NCBI GenBank assembly: GCA_021790135.1
Contig: JAJYIJ010000071.1
Span: 1-5,189, forward strand
DNA length: 5,189 nucleotides
Direction: 5' to 3'
Origin: a bacterium
GTDB taxonomy: Bacteria; Patescibacteriota; Patescibacteriia; Magasanikbacterales; GWA2-37-8
The position numbers were made by a program, and so were the translations under genes. This document shows positions 1 to 5,189 of the stretch, piece after piece. Below the pieces are notes generated by a model. The model saw only the letters and a program-made list of their open reading frames with translations. It did not search any database and was not told the origin of the DNA. Numbering within the stretch: the first letter of the stretch is position 1; every line of letters starts with the position of its first letter.

Positions 1-669
1 CGTCCAGAGCTCTGGCGCGGCCAAAGTGATCATTTTTTTGTACGCCAGGATGTTGTACATTTCCATGGCCACGGCCACTTGCTTGCTGGTGTCAGCGGCA
101 TACCCGGTTTCGTAGCAGAGTCCCCTCAGTGGACCAGCGCGTCCGAGGAGCTCGTCCAGTGTGACAGGCTCACCGGCGAATATCTGGTTTGGGTCGACGA
201 CGAGCCGCTCCGTGCCGTTTAGCCATTGAAGGATCTGCGTGTCCGGGCAATCCACGAAGCGCTGTGAGAACACGAACGGTTCGGATGGCTTACTCGTGGC
301 GTGGATATCGATGCCGAAATCCACATAGGTGAAGATGGCGGCCAGTTCTCGGGCACGATCATGTTCGTACTCTATGCCTTCCCCATCTTTGAGTACCGCC
401 TTGGTGAAGCAGCGGTTGAGATCAGCACCAGGGTAGGAACCCCGTGTGCCGCGGGCGATCGCGCGCGGATTGCCGAGCGCGAGGTAGAGCACTCCCGCCT
501 CAAGAACGCGCGCGCCGCTGAAGAACGCCATGATTAGGGCACGAACGACGTTGATGCCGGTAAGTTCATCGCCGTGCATGCCGCCTGCGATCACGATTGT
601 CGGACCCGGTTTTCCTGAGTCGAACCGATGGACATCTTCAGCTTTAAGAGTGTGATCTGTCTTTACCAT
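1..669 (-). CDS. Succinylglutamate desuccinylase / aspartoacylase-family zinc hydrolase (C-terminus beyond window)
   Basis: The frame is open for 223 codons from ATG at 669-667 to the window edge, so the C-terminus is missing; AstE and aspartoacylase are usually a little over 300 residues. The family belongs to the M14 metallocarboxypeptidase-like fold and hydrolyses N-acyl amino acids in the cytoplasm. Visible motifs are GGMHGDELTG (residues 29-38) with zinc ligands His32 and Glu35, DLNR (83-86), DIHAT (121-125) with the third ligand His123, and ETG (187-189) with the expected catalytic Glu187. All core residues seen are intact. The start is well supported: AAGGAG lies 7 nt upstream, the best Shine-Dalgarno in the window. 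The gene follows the GNAT gene on the same strand, with 168 nt and a terminator-like hairpin between them. Its GC is about 58% by hand count, against about 44% for the GNAT gene, which hints at a different origin. The substrate (succinylglutamate, acetylaspartate or another acyl amino acid) cannot be read from the sequence. Confidence 0.85.
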   Translation of the reverse strand, partial: MVKTDHTLKAEDVHRFDSGKPGPTIVIAGGMHGDELTGINVVRALIMAFFSGARVLEAGVLYLALGNPRAIARGTRGSYPGADLNRCFTKAVLKDGEGIEYEHDRARELAAIFTYVDFGIDIHATSKPSEPFVFSQRFVDCPDTQILQWLNGTERLVVDPNQIFAGEPVTLDELLGRAGPLRGLCYETGYAADTSKQVAVAMEMYNILAYKKMITLAAPELWT

Positions 670-710
670 TGCCTTACTCCTTGTCAAAGAACGATGAGCC
701 TTTCGGAATT

Positions 711-740
711 GAAAAGCCCGGTCTCTTTCAAGACCGGGCT
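711..740 (-). terminator. GC-rich terminator or attenuator hairpin between GNAT and hydrolase genes
   Basis: On the minus strand a perfect 10-bp stem (AGCCCGGTCT at 740-731, AGACCGGGCT at 724-715) with a 6-nt loop is followed by TTTTC. It lies about 100 nt after the GNAT stop and about 45 nt before the hydrolase ATG. The plain reading is a terminator for the GNAT transcript. I see no promoter in the 45 nt between hairpin and ATG, so the hydrolase probably needs read-through, which makes an attenuator a real alternative. The T-run is short, so termination may be partial. Confidence 0.65.
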
Positions 741-761
741 AGGTTGAAATTCTTAGATACT

Positions 762-833
762 TCAACACAACCCGCTCTCGAAAGAGGGAAGGTTGCGACG
801 GCGCGTGATGTTGTGGTACATAGTCTTAGCCAT
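762..833 (-). CDS. Possible 23-residue leader peptide with three consecutive Arg codons
   Basis: This short frame runs from ATG at 833-831 to TGA at 764-762, starting 4 nt after the GNAT stop. It begins MAKTMYHNIT and continues RRRNLPSF, with Arg codons CGC CGT CGC at residues 11-13. It lies directly before two hairpins, the second terminator-like, upstream of an acyl-amino-acid hydrolase gene, which is the layout of an amino-acid attenuator. Against it, there is no clear Shine-Dalgarno, so translation would need reinitiation after the GNAT stop, and so short a frame can occur by chance. The sequence at its start contains a direct repeat of TAAGACTATG (840-831 and 828-819). I list it as a hypothesis. 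Confidence 0.2.
   Translation of the reverse strand: MAKTMYHNITRRRNLPSFESGLC
768..795 (-). promoter_or_regulatory. TTCG-loop hairpin upstream of the terminator-like stem
   Basis: On the minus strand CTCT-TTCG-AGAG (786-775) forms a tetraloop hairpin. It can extend to CAACC (795-791) pairing with GGTTG (772-768), with small internal loops. The segment CGGGTTG (774-768) can alternatively pair with TAGCCCG (741-735, two G-U pairs), which overlaps the 5' arm of the terminator-like stem. This would be a weak antiterminator. The pairings are visible, but their use in vivo is inference. Confidence 0.3.
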
Positions 834-837
834 AGTC

Positions 838-1380
838 TTACCGAATAAATTTTTCCATCAGATATTGGTCATAGTATTTATTCCTGATCTTTTTTTCCTG
901 TTGAGCGCAGCCAACCACGTTAAACCCGACGGCATAGTAGAGGCGGAGCGCGGCATCCTGTGATTCAGTCACCGATAACTGTACTTTTTTAATTTGGCGT
1001 TTATTTCTTTTTATGTGCTCAAGCGCGAATGTCAGTAGGTGACGGCCGAAACCTTGTCCGCGGTATTTTTTCTTTAAGTATACCTCAAAGATATACGCGA
1101 CGTGCCGTCTTTTTTCTGTTGGATCGTAGCGAATGCCGAGCATGCCAATCAACTCTTTTTTGTAACGAATGAATAACAATTTGACCTCTTGACCGAGTTC
1201 TGAAAGTTTCAGTTCCTGCTCCCAAGCCTTATCGCTCATCAGCTTGTTTTCTCGATATGACGTTTTAAACGCCACTGGTTCCGTGCGCATGGCCTGCAAG
1301 CGGAACAATTTAAAAAGTGGCCATTCACTTGGCGTAAGTTCACCGATAACACAATGGGCGGCAATCGAGTGGCTCACCAT
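838..1380 (-). CDS. GNAT-family N-acetyltransferase
   Basis: This 180-residue protein fits a single-domain GCN5-related N-acetyltransferase, which transfers acetyl from acetyl-CoA to an amine. An N-terminal segment LTPSEWPLFKLFRLQAM (15-31) is typical of the family start. The central strands (68-101) lead into the acetyl-CoA pyrophosphate loop YRGQGFGRHLL (106-116). The C-terminal motif LSVTESQDAALRLYYAVGF (135-153) is the classic motif B region. The acceptor substrate is not determinable. It is the first gene after a T-box leader and may form an operon with the downstream hydrolase. The start is uncertain: the terminator T-tract of the leader runs directly into the ATG, leaving no Shine-Dalgarno, although homology seems to begin near residue 12. 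The next in-frame ATG, codon 31, would cut into the family fold, so the first ATG is kept. Confidence 0.85.
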   Translation of the reverse strand: MVSHSIAAHCVIGELTPSEWPLFKLFRLQAMRTEPVAFKTSYRENKLMSDKAWEQELKLSELGQEVKLLFIRYKKELIGMLGIRYDPTEKRRHVAYIFEVYLKKKYRGQGFGRHLLTFALEHIKRNKRQIKKVQLSVTESQDAALRLYYAVGFNVVGCAQQEKKIRNKYYDQYLMEKFIR

Positions 1381-1444
1381 AAAATAAAAAATTCTCGTTC
1401 GAAATTCACAAATAGTAAAGATACTACTTATGAAGGAACGAGAG
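1381..1444 (-). terminator. T-box intrinsic terminator, competing with antiterminator
   Basis: TCTCGTTC (1443-1436) pairs with GAACGAGA (1400-1393). An inner 13-bp helix (1434-1422 with 1417-1405, two G-U pairs) is capped by TCTT. The stem is followed by A, six T, A and four T (1392-1381), which end exactly at the GNAT ATG. The 5' arm uses the same bases (1444-1432) that form the 3' side of the antiterminator, so the two folds exclude each other. Confidence 0.9.
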
Positions 1445-1741
1445 TTTTTTCCCCGCCTATTCGGCGGGCTCGCGTGGTACCATCCTTCTTTACCGGCGCC
1501 TCGCGGTGCCAGTCTTGATCAGTTCGCCCCGACATAATGTCGGAATTAAACTGTGGCGCGTGATGACGGACGCCAGGCCGGCGACACCTACTTTCCTTTT
1601 GAGGGGATTTTTTCGGCGGCAACCTTTTAGTGGGCGCGTTCGCCAATCAGTTGTTATCGGGCTTGCACCAGGCCCCGACTCGCTAGAACACTTGATTGGC
1701 TACTATTCCCAGGTTTTTTTAAAATTTTAATGAACAATGCG
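1381..1741 (-). promoter_or_regulatory. T-box riboswitch leader (transcriptional, tRNA-sensing)
   Basis: On the minus strand Stem I has GGG (1710-1708) with CCC (1634-1632) and GCCAATCA (1700-1693) with TGATTGGC (1649-1642). It also has AGCGAG (1684-1679), TCGGG (1678-1674) with CCCGA (1661-1657), and the distal loop GGTGCAAG (1669-1662). The specifier loop has AGTA (1704-1701) opposite GAA (1641-1639). Downstream hairpins lie at 1543-1529 and 1512-1493, the latter with a GCGA loop. The antiterminator is GAAGGA (1488-1483) with TCCTTC (1437-1432), the TGGTACC bulge (1482-1476), and ACGCGAG (1475-1469) with CTCTCGT (1444-1438, one mismatch), and it loops out a further hairpin. TGGT would pair with a tRNA ending ACCA. 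The next three bases after GAA are CGC (1638-1636, Arg); one base further gives GCG (Ala). Uncharged tRNA should stabilise the antiterminator and allow GNAT transcription. Confidence 0.9.
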
Positions 1742-1750
1742 GTAAATACC

Positions 1751-1779
1751 AGAATATACTAACGGATATTTAATGTCAA
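1751..1779 (-). promoter_or_regulatory. Sigma-70 promoter of the T-box/GNAT transcript
   Basis: A perfect -35 TTGACA (1779-1774) is separated by exactly 17 bp from -10 TATTCT (1756-1751, 4 of 6). Transcription should begin near 1744, about 30 nt before Stem I. The left duplication of the MITE-like element begins 4 bp upstream of the -35, so nothing ancestral remains immediately upstream of this promoter. Confidence 0.8.
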
Positions 1780-1790
1780 CAAGACTCATC

Positions 1791-1980
1791 CACATGTATG
1801 TATTTCACACATAACACCTCACTGTCATTCTGACCCCGCCCTTGGCGGGGGAATCCCGCACCGGCTTGCATCTAAAATAGACGGGATCCCGCTCTGGCGG
1901 GAGAATCTAAGTCAAAACGCCTAGATTCTTCGGCTGCGCCTCAGGATGGCAATTGATTATGTGGCAAGTACATACACGTG
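1791..1980. mobile_element. MITE-like non-coding element with terminal inverted repeats and target duplication
   Basis: The outer arms 1791-1813 and 1958-1980 are inverted repeats matching at 19 of 23 positions (left end CACATGTATGTA, right end TACATACACGTG). Directly outside them is the repeat GACTCATCC, at 1783-1791 and 1981-1989; the last C overlaps the left arm, so the target duplication is 8 or 9 bp. No protein frame fits inside, as expected for a miniature element mobilised in trans. It lies between the end of guaA and the promoter of the T-box transcript. The parent transposase family is unknown; a duplication of 8-9 bp is shared by several IS families. Confidence 0.7.
1823..1951. repeat. 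Nested inverted repeat inside the MITE-like element
   Basis: TGTCATTCTGA (1823-1833) is inverted against TCAGGATGGCA (1941-1951) with two transitions, and shares nearly the same centre as the outer arms. Inside are hairpins CCCCGCC-CTT-GGCGGGG (1834-1850), TCCCGC-TCTG-GCGGGA (1887-1902), and AGAATCTA (1902-1909) with TAGATTCT (1922-1929). Sequences starting TGTCATTCTGA and containing GAATC blocks are, from memory, common intergenic repeats in several bacterial groups. Because guaA ends at 1998 reading into this element and no other terminator is visible, these hairpins may terminate guaA transcripts. Confidence 0.6.
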
Positions 1981-1997
1981 GACTCATCCGCAGCTCC

Positions 1998-3800
1998 CTA
2001 TTCCCATTCAATCGTTCCGGGCGGTTTGTTGGTCAGGTCGTAGAAAATGAAATCGACGGCATTCAATTTTTTGATTTTGGCAATAATTCTTTTTAAAATT
2101 GTCTCAGGAATCCGGCTAAAGGTAACGGTCATTGCTTCGGCTGATTCGACCGGCCGAAGGACGATCGATTCGCCATATTTATTTCCAAAAGGGACAAGCA
2201 CAGTCGGGAACTGCCAAATTTTTTTACCACAGGCATGCTCAGCGATTTCTTTTGTGACAATGTTGTCCACGACGCGCAGCGTGTCCAGGCGTTTTTTGGT
2301 AAGAAAAGCTAGGCGGACAGATGCTTGCCGCAGCTCTTTTGTGGTGCCCGACAGGAGAAGCATGACACGGTTAATGTCCTTGTGGGTGTTGGTGAGATGA
2401 GGAGCGAGACTGGCAAGGAACTGCCATCGTTTTGCCGAGGGGAATTTCGGTAGTTTTGTGATAACTGCCGGGTGCGAGTAGGAGCGTTCGTCCCCCTGTA
2501 CTCCCACTGACTTGATTGGCAGTTTAAAAATTTCTACAGCCACATCTAGCCCTTCAAGCGGCATTATTTTTTCGGTCGAACCGCCGGAACAAAGACAACG
2601 AATGGCGAGGCCTGGTCCAGGGAAGGGATGACGGCCAATGAGGCTTGGCGGCAAACCAAGAGTGCTGCCGATTTCGCGCACTTCGTCTTTATATAGTTCT
2701 TTGATAGGCTCAATGATTTTGCCTTCCAGAATCATTTCTTTGATGCGTGGTACGCGGTTATGATGCGTTTTGATAAGGTCGGCATTCCGCGTGCCGCCGG
2801 ATTCGATGGTGTCAGGGTAGATTGTCCCTTGGCCAATCAGCCACCGATCGCCGTCTAATCCTTTTTCCGCCATGAGGCGGTCCGTGATATCCAGAAAAAG
2901 GTTGCCAATTATTTTTCGTTTTTCTTCTGGCTCGACAGCTGCTTTAGTTGCCGAAAGAAATTCTATTTCTGCATCGTGCAGATGCAAATTTTTAAAGCCA
3001 GCTTTCGCCAGAGCGCTGGCAATTTTTTTGGTTTCGTTCAGGCGCATGAAGCCGTTGTCAATATGTAATCCGTAGACGCGTTTTTGGCCAAGAACTTTTT
3101 CAAGCAGGGCAAAGCAGACCGCTGAATCTACTCCACCGGAGACAAGCAGAAAGACATTTTTGTTTCCAGCCTTTTCTTTAATTTCTTGCTCAATTTGCGT
3201 GAGCATTGCATGGCGATTCCAATTTTTTTTGGCTCGACAAATAGTAAAAACAAAATTTTTCAGCATTTTTTCGCCTTCCTCGGAGTGTGTTACTTCGGGG
3301 TGAAATTGAAAACCATACAGGTGCTCTTTTTCATTACCCATTGCGGCGACGGAGTCATTACCGGTTGAAGCAATTATTTTGAATCCACTTGGTGCTTCAG
3401 CTACATGATCGCCATGACTCATCCAAATATGGCTATTTTTTTTAACGTTTTTAAAAATTGGCGAAGAGGCGACAGTGAGACGGGCCAGGCCATATTCTCG
3501 AGCGGTTCCTGAGGCAAGCCTGCCGCCAAAAACCTGCGCGAGTAATTGGTGGCCATAGCAGAGGCCAAGAATAGGGAGGTTAAGGTGAAAAATTTTTTTG
3601 TTAAAGGGAAGCGGCGGGTCAGAAAGCACGCTTCGAGGGCCACCGGAAAGAATTAAACCAACGGCGTTTTTAAACTCCCGATGATCGGCATCGGGAGGAT
3701 AGATATGCGAAACAACACCCAGTTCGCGAATGCGGCGAGCAATAAGATGCGTGTATTGGGAGCCAAAGTCAAGAATGGCAATTTCGTTGGTGGAGGTCAT
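1998..3800 (-). CDS. guaA: GMP synthase (glutamine-hydrolysing), long form
   Basis: This enzyme converts XMP, ATP and glutamine to GMP, the last step of guanine nucleotide synthesis. The 600 residues comprise a class I glutamine amidotransferase domain (about 5-190) with nucleophile Cys81 in GLCYGHQ and His167/Glu169 in FHPE. Next is an ATP-pyrophosphatase domain with P-loop SGGVDS (221-226), HIDNGFMR (246-253), LIKTHHN (342-348) and RHPFPGPGLAIR (390-401). The C-terminal dimerisation region ends in KPPGTIEWE. E. coli GuaA is 525 residues; here the part after 401 is about 80 residues longer. It contains LPIKSVGVQGDERSYS (427-442), NRVMLLLSG (477-485) and TLRVVDNIV (507-515), resembling the extended domain of eukaryotic GMP synthetase. 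No Shine-Dalgarno precedes the ATG, but the family N-terminus begins within a few residues of it. It is divergent from guaB. Confidence 0.97.
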   Translation of the reverse strand: MTSTNEIAILDFGSQYTHLIARRIRELGVVSHIYPPDADHREFKNAVGLILSGGPRSVLSDPPLPFNKKIFHLNLPILGLCYGHQLLAQVFGGRLASGTAREYGLARLTVASSPIFKNVKKNSHIWMSHGDHVAEAPSGFKIIASTGNDSVAAMGNEKEHLYGFQFHPEVTHSEEGEKMLKNFVFTICRAKKNWNRHAMLTQIEQEIKEKAGNKNVFLLVSGGVDSAVCFALLEKVLGQKRVYGLHIDNGFMRLNETKKIASALAKAGFKNLHLHDAEIEFLSATKAAVEPEEKRKIIGNLFLDITDRLMAEKGLDGDRWLIGQGTIYPDTIESGGTRNADLIKTHHNRVPRIKEMILEGKIIEPIKELYKDEVREIGSTLGLPPSLIGRHPFPGPGLAIRCLCSGGSTEKIMPLEGLDVAVEIFKLPIKSVGVQGDERSYSHPAVITKLPKFPSAKRWQFLASLAPHLTNTHKDINRVMLLLSGTTKELRQASVRLAFLTKKRLDTLRVVDNIVTKEIAEHACGKKIWQFPTVLVPFGNKYGESIVLRPVESAEAMTVTFSRIPETILKRIIAKIKKLNAVDFIFYDLTNKPPGTIEWE

Positions 3801-3804
3801 ACTA

Positions 3805-3833
3805 TTGTAATTTTGGCTATTTTTGGCTATACT
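3805..3833 (+). promoter_or_regulatory. guaB promoter
   Basis: The -35 TTGTAA (3805-3810, 4 of 6) and -10 TATACT (3828-3833, 5 of 6) are spaced by 17 bp. Initiation near 3840 gives a leader of about 29 nt before the guaB ATG. The -10 overlaps that of the opposite guaA promoter. Confidence 0.65.
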
Positions 3834-3838
3834 ATAGC
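3811..3838. repeat. Tandem decamer and palindrome in the guaA-guaB divergent promoter
   Basis: TTTTGGCTAT occurs twice in tandem (3811-3820, 3821-3830). It runs into a perfect 13-bp palindrome GCTATA-C-TATAGC (3826-3838) that contains both -10 elements. A protein bound here would affect both genes, so this is a candidate operator. Alternatively the symmetry only reflects two overlapping -10 boxes. Confidence 0.45.
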
Positions 3839-3839
3839 A
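3831..3839 (-). promoter_or_regulatory. guaA extended -10 promoter
   Basis: On the minus strand TGC TATAGT (3839-3831) is an extended -10 with a 5-of-6 hexamer. No good -35 is seen at 17 bp (TTTTAA, 3 of 6), which fits an extended -10 promoter. Initiation near 3824 leaves about 24 nt of leader, too short for a purine riboswitch. Confidence 0.5.
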
Positions 3840-3868
3840 TAGTCTTGTGTTTTTTAAAAGTTTTGTCT

Positions 3869-5189
3869 ATGTTCAATCAATTTGAGGAAACCCTGACCTT
3901 TGATGATGTTTTGCTCACGCCGCAGTTGTCAAATATTTTGCCGCGGGAGACAGTTCTGAAGACCGGCTTGACGCCTTCGATCAAATTGAACATTCCTTTT
4001 TTGAGTGCGCCGATGGATACCGTGACTGAACACGCAATGGCGATTAGTTTGGCTTTAGCCGGCGGTATCGGCATTATTCATAAAAATCTCTCCATTGCCG
4101 AACAGGTGGAAGAAGTGCAAAAAGTCAAACGCTTCGAAAGTGGTTTTATTGATCACCCGATCACAATTCGGCCGGATGCAGCGATCGGCGCTGTGGCGAA
4201 AATACGGCAGGATAGCGGTTATAAAAAAATTCCGGTGGTCGATGCTAAGGGGCGTTTACTTGGTATGATTACGGATGCCGATTATTTTTTGCCTGATGAT
4301 GCTGATCTGCTCGTTCGAGACCGAATGGTGGCGCGTAAAGAACTGGTGGTTGGAAAAACCGGCATCAGCCTATCTGAGGCTAATCGCATGATTCGCGATC
4401 ATCGTCTGCGTACGCTTTGCATTGTTGACGATGAGGGAGTACTAACAAGTTTGGTAACCCGGCGTGACATCGAAAAAAATGTACAATATACCGAGGCAGT
4501 GAAAAATGCTCATAAGCAACTTCGCGTTGGCGCTGCCGTTGGTGTGGGGAAAGACGGGTTAGAGCGGGCAGAAGCACTGGTAAAGGCGGGTGTTGATGTC
4601 CTGGTGGTTGATACTGCCCACGGACATTCTAAGGGAGTGTTAGAAACTGTCAAGACGATTCATAAAAAATATAAAGATTGCCAAGTTATCGCTGGAAATA
4701 TTGCCACGGCTGAGGCGGCCGAGGCCTTGGCGCTCGCCGGCGCCAACGCGGTTAAGGTTGGTATCGGTCCAGGTTCAATTTGTACAACCCGAATCGTTGC
4801 TGGTATTGGCGTGCCACAGCTGTCAGCGATTCTTCAGGCTGTCAAAGGGATTAAAAAAAGCCGACGGCCAGTGTCGGTCATCGCTGATGGTGGAATAAAA
4901 TCATCAGGCGATATTGTTAAGGCTTTAGCTGCAGGTGCGCAGGCAGTCATGATGGGAAATATGTTTGCCGGCACTGATGAGTCGCCCGGTCGAATCGATT
5001 TCGTCAATGGGCGCATGTTTAAAACGTATCGCGGTATGGGAAGTATTGAGGCGATGGAACGTGGCAGCAAAGATCGCTATGGCCAGGCCGACATTAAACA
5101 AAAAAATAAATTTGTCCCTGAGGGAGTCAGCGGTCGCGTTCCCTATAAAGGACCGGTCGCCAGAATTATCTATCAGCTGGTCGGTGGAC
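3869..5189 (+). CDS. guaB: IMP dehydrogenase (C-terminus beyond window)
   Basis: This enzyme oxidises IMP to XMP with NAD, the committed step to GMP. From ATG at 3869 the frame is open for 440 codons to the window edge; bacterial enzymes have about 480-490 residues, so roughly the last 45 are missing. The start FEETLTFDDVLLTPQ is the usual N-terminus. A CBS pair interrupts the barrel: CBS1 from about 96 (HPITIRPDAAIGAV) and CBS2 from about 153 to 206. Catalytic motifs follow: DTAHGHS, then GPGSICTTR with catalytic Cys305 (same number as in E. coli), then ADGGIKSSGD, GMGSIEAM, and the mobile-flap Arg403-Tyr404 dyad in DRYGQ. All are intact. There is no clear Shine-Dalgarno, only AAAAG 8 nt before the ATG. 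Product XMP is the substrate of the divergent guaA. Confidence 0.96.
   Translation, partial: MFNQFEETLTFDDVLLTPQLSNILPRETVLKTGLTPSIKLNIPFLSAPMDTVTEHAMAISLALAGGIGIIHKNLSIAEQVEEVQKVKRFESGFIDHPITIRPDAAIGAVAKIRQDSGYKKIPVVDAKGRLLGMITDADYFLPDDADLLVRDRMVARKELVVGKTGISLSEANRMIRDHRLRTLCIVDDEGVLTSLVTRRDIEKNVQYTEAVKNAHKQLRVGAAVGVGKDGLERAEALVKAGVDVLVVDTAHGHSKGVLETVKTIHKKYKDCQVIAGNIATAEAAEALALAGANAVKVGIGPGSICTTRIVAGIGVPQLSAILQAVKGIKKSRRPVSVIADGGIKSSGDIVKALAAGAQAVMMGNMFAGTDESPGRIDFVNGRMFKTYRGMGSIEAMERGSKDRYGQADIKQKNKFVPEGVSGRVPYKGPVARIIYQLVGG

Noticed and set aside
301..537. 78-codon plus-strand frame
   Set aside because: It is antisense to the zinc hydrolase, whose catalytic motifs are clear.
686..693. 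TTTGACA as a -35 for the hydrolase
   Set aside because: Seen on the minus strand about 20 nt before the ATG; its -10 would fall inside the coding region, so it is not a useful promoter.
1461..1500. T-box motif read on the plus strand
   Set aside because: TGGTACC is nearly palindromic in this context, but only the minus strand gives Stem I, the antiterminator pairing and a T-tailed terminator in the right order.
1428..1730. Small open frames on both strands (1428-1646 minus, 1506-1730 plus)
   Set aside because: They lie across the T-box leader, whose paired structure explains the sequence. The encoded peptides are basic and low-complexity without recognisable domains.
2047..3643. Several 60-117-codon frames opposite or out of frame with guaA
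   Set aside because: They are shadows of a well-supported GuaA with complete active-site motifs.
3801..3868. Purine or guanine riboswitch before guaA or guaB
   Set aside because: Predicted 5' leaders are only about 24-29 nt, too short for an aptamer, and no purine-riboswitch core is seen.
3877..5070. Frames of 65-78 codons overlapping guaB
   Set aside because: They overlap an intact IMP dehydrogenase frame and show no recognisable motif.

Overview
The window holds five protein-coding genes and an unusually rich set of RNA and DNA control signals. It has a bacterial layout: divergent purine genes, sigma-70-type promoters and a T-box riboswitch. I cannot fix the phylum. The long GuaA, the weak ribosome-binding sites at three of the five starts, and a TGTCATTCTGA-type intergenic repeat would fit an uncultivated lineage such as Patescibacteria, but this is only an impression.

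Right half (1998-5189). guaA (GMP synthase, minus strand) and guaB (IMP dehydrogenase, plus strand, cut by the window end) are divergent. A 68-bp spacer carries two overlapping promoters around a perfect palindrome and a tandem decamer. Together they catalyse IMP to XMP to GMP. GuaA is about 75-80 residues longer than the usual bacterial enzyme, and the extra length lies in the C-terminal dimerisation region, which reads like eukaryotic GMP synthetase.

Middle (1381-1997). No protein gene is supported here. Directly downstream of guaA is a roughly 190-bp MITE-like element (1791-1980) with 23-bp terminal inverted repeats and an 8-9-bp flanking direct repeat. Four bases beyond its left duplication lies a strong minus-strand promoter (TTGACA, 17 bp, TATTCT). 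This promoter drives a roughly 360-nt leader with the hallmarks of a transcriptional T-box riboswitch: Stem I with AGTA/GAA specifier loop, a distal GGTGCAAG loop, the TGGTACC bulge, and mutually exclusive antiterminator and terminator.

Left third (1-1380). The T-box feeds a GNAT acetyltransferase gene (838-1380, minus). Past a 168-nt gap is an AstE/aspartoacylase-family zinc hydrolase (669 to beyond position 1, minus). The gap contains a possible leader peptide with three consecutive Arg codons, a TTCG-loop hairpin and a GC-rich terminator-like hairpin. I see no promoter between that hairpin and the hydrolase start, so the hydrolase probably depends on read-through from the T-box transcript.

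The most interesting point is a tRNA-sensing leader controlling a GNAT plus an AstE/AspA-like hydrolase rather than an aminoacyl-tRNA synthetase. The specifier reads CGC (Arg) in the register I prefer or GCG (Ala) in the alternative, and a second attenuator-like region lies between the two genes.
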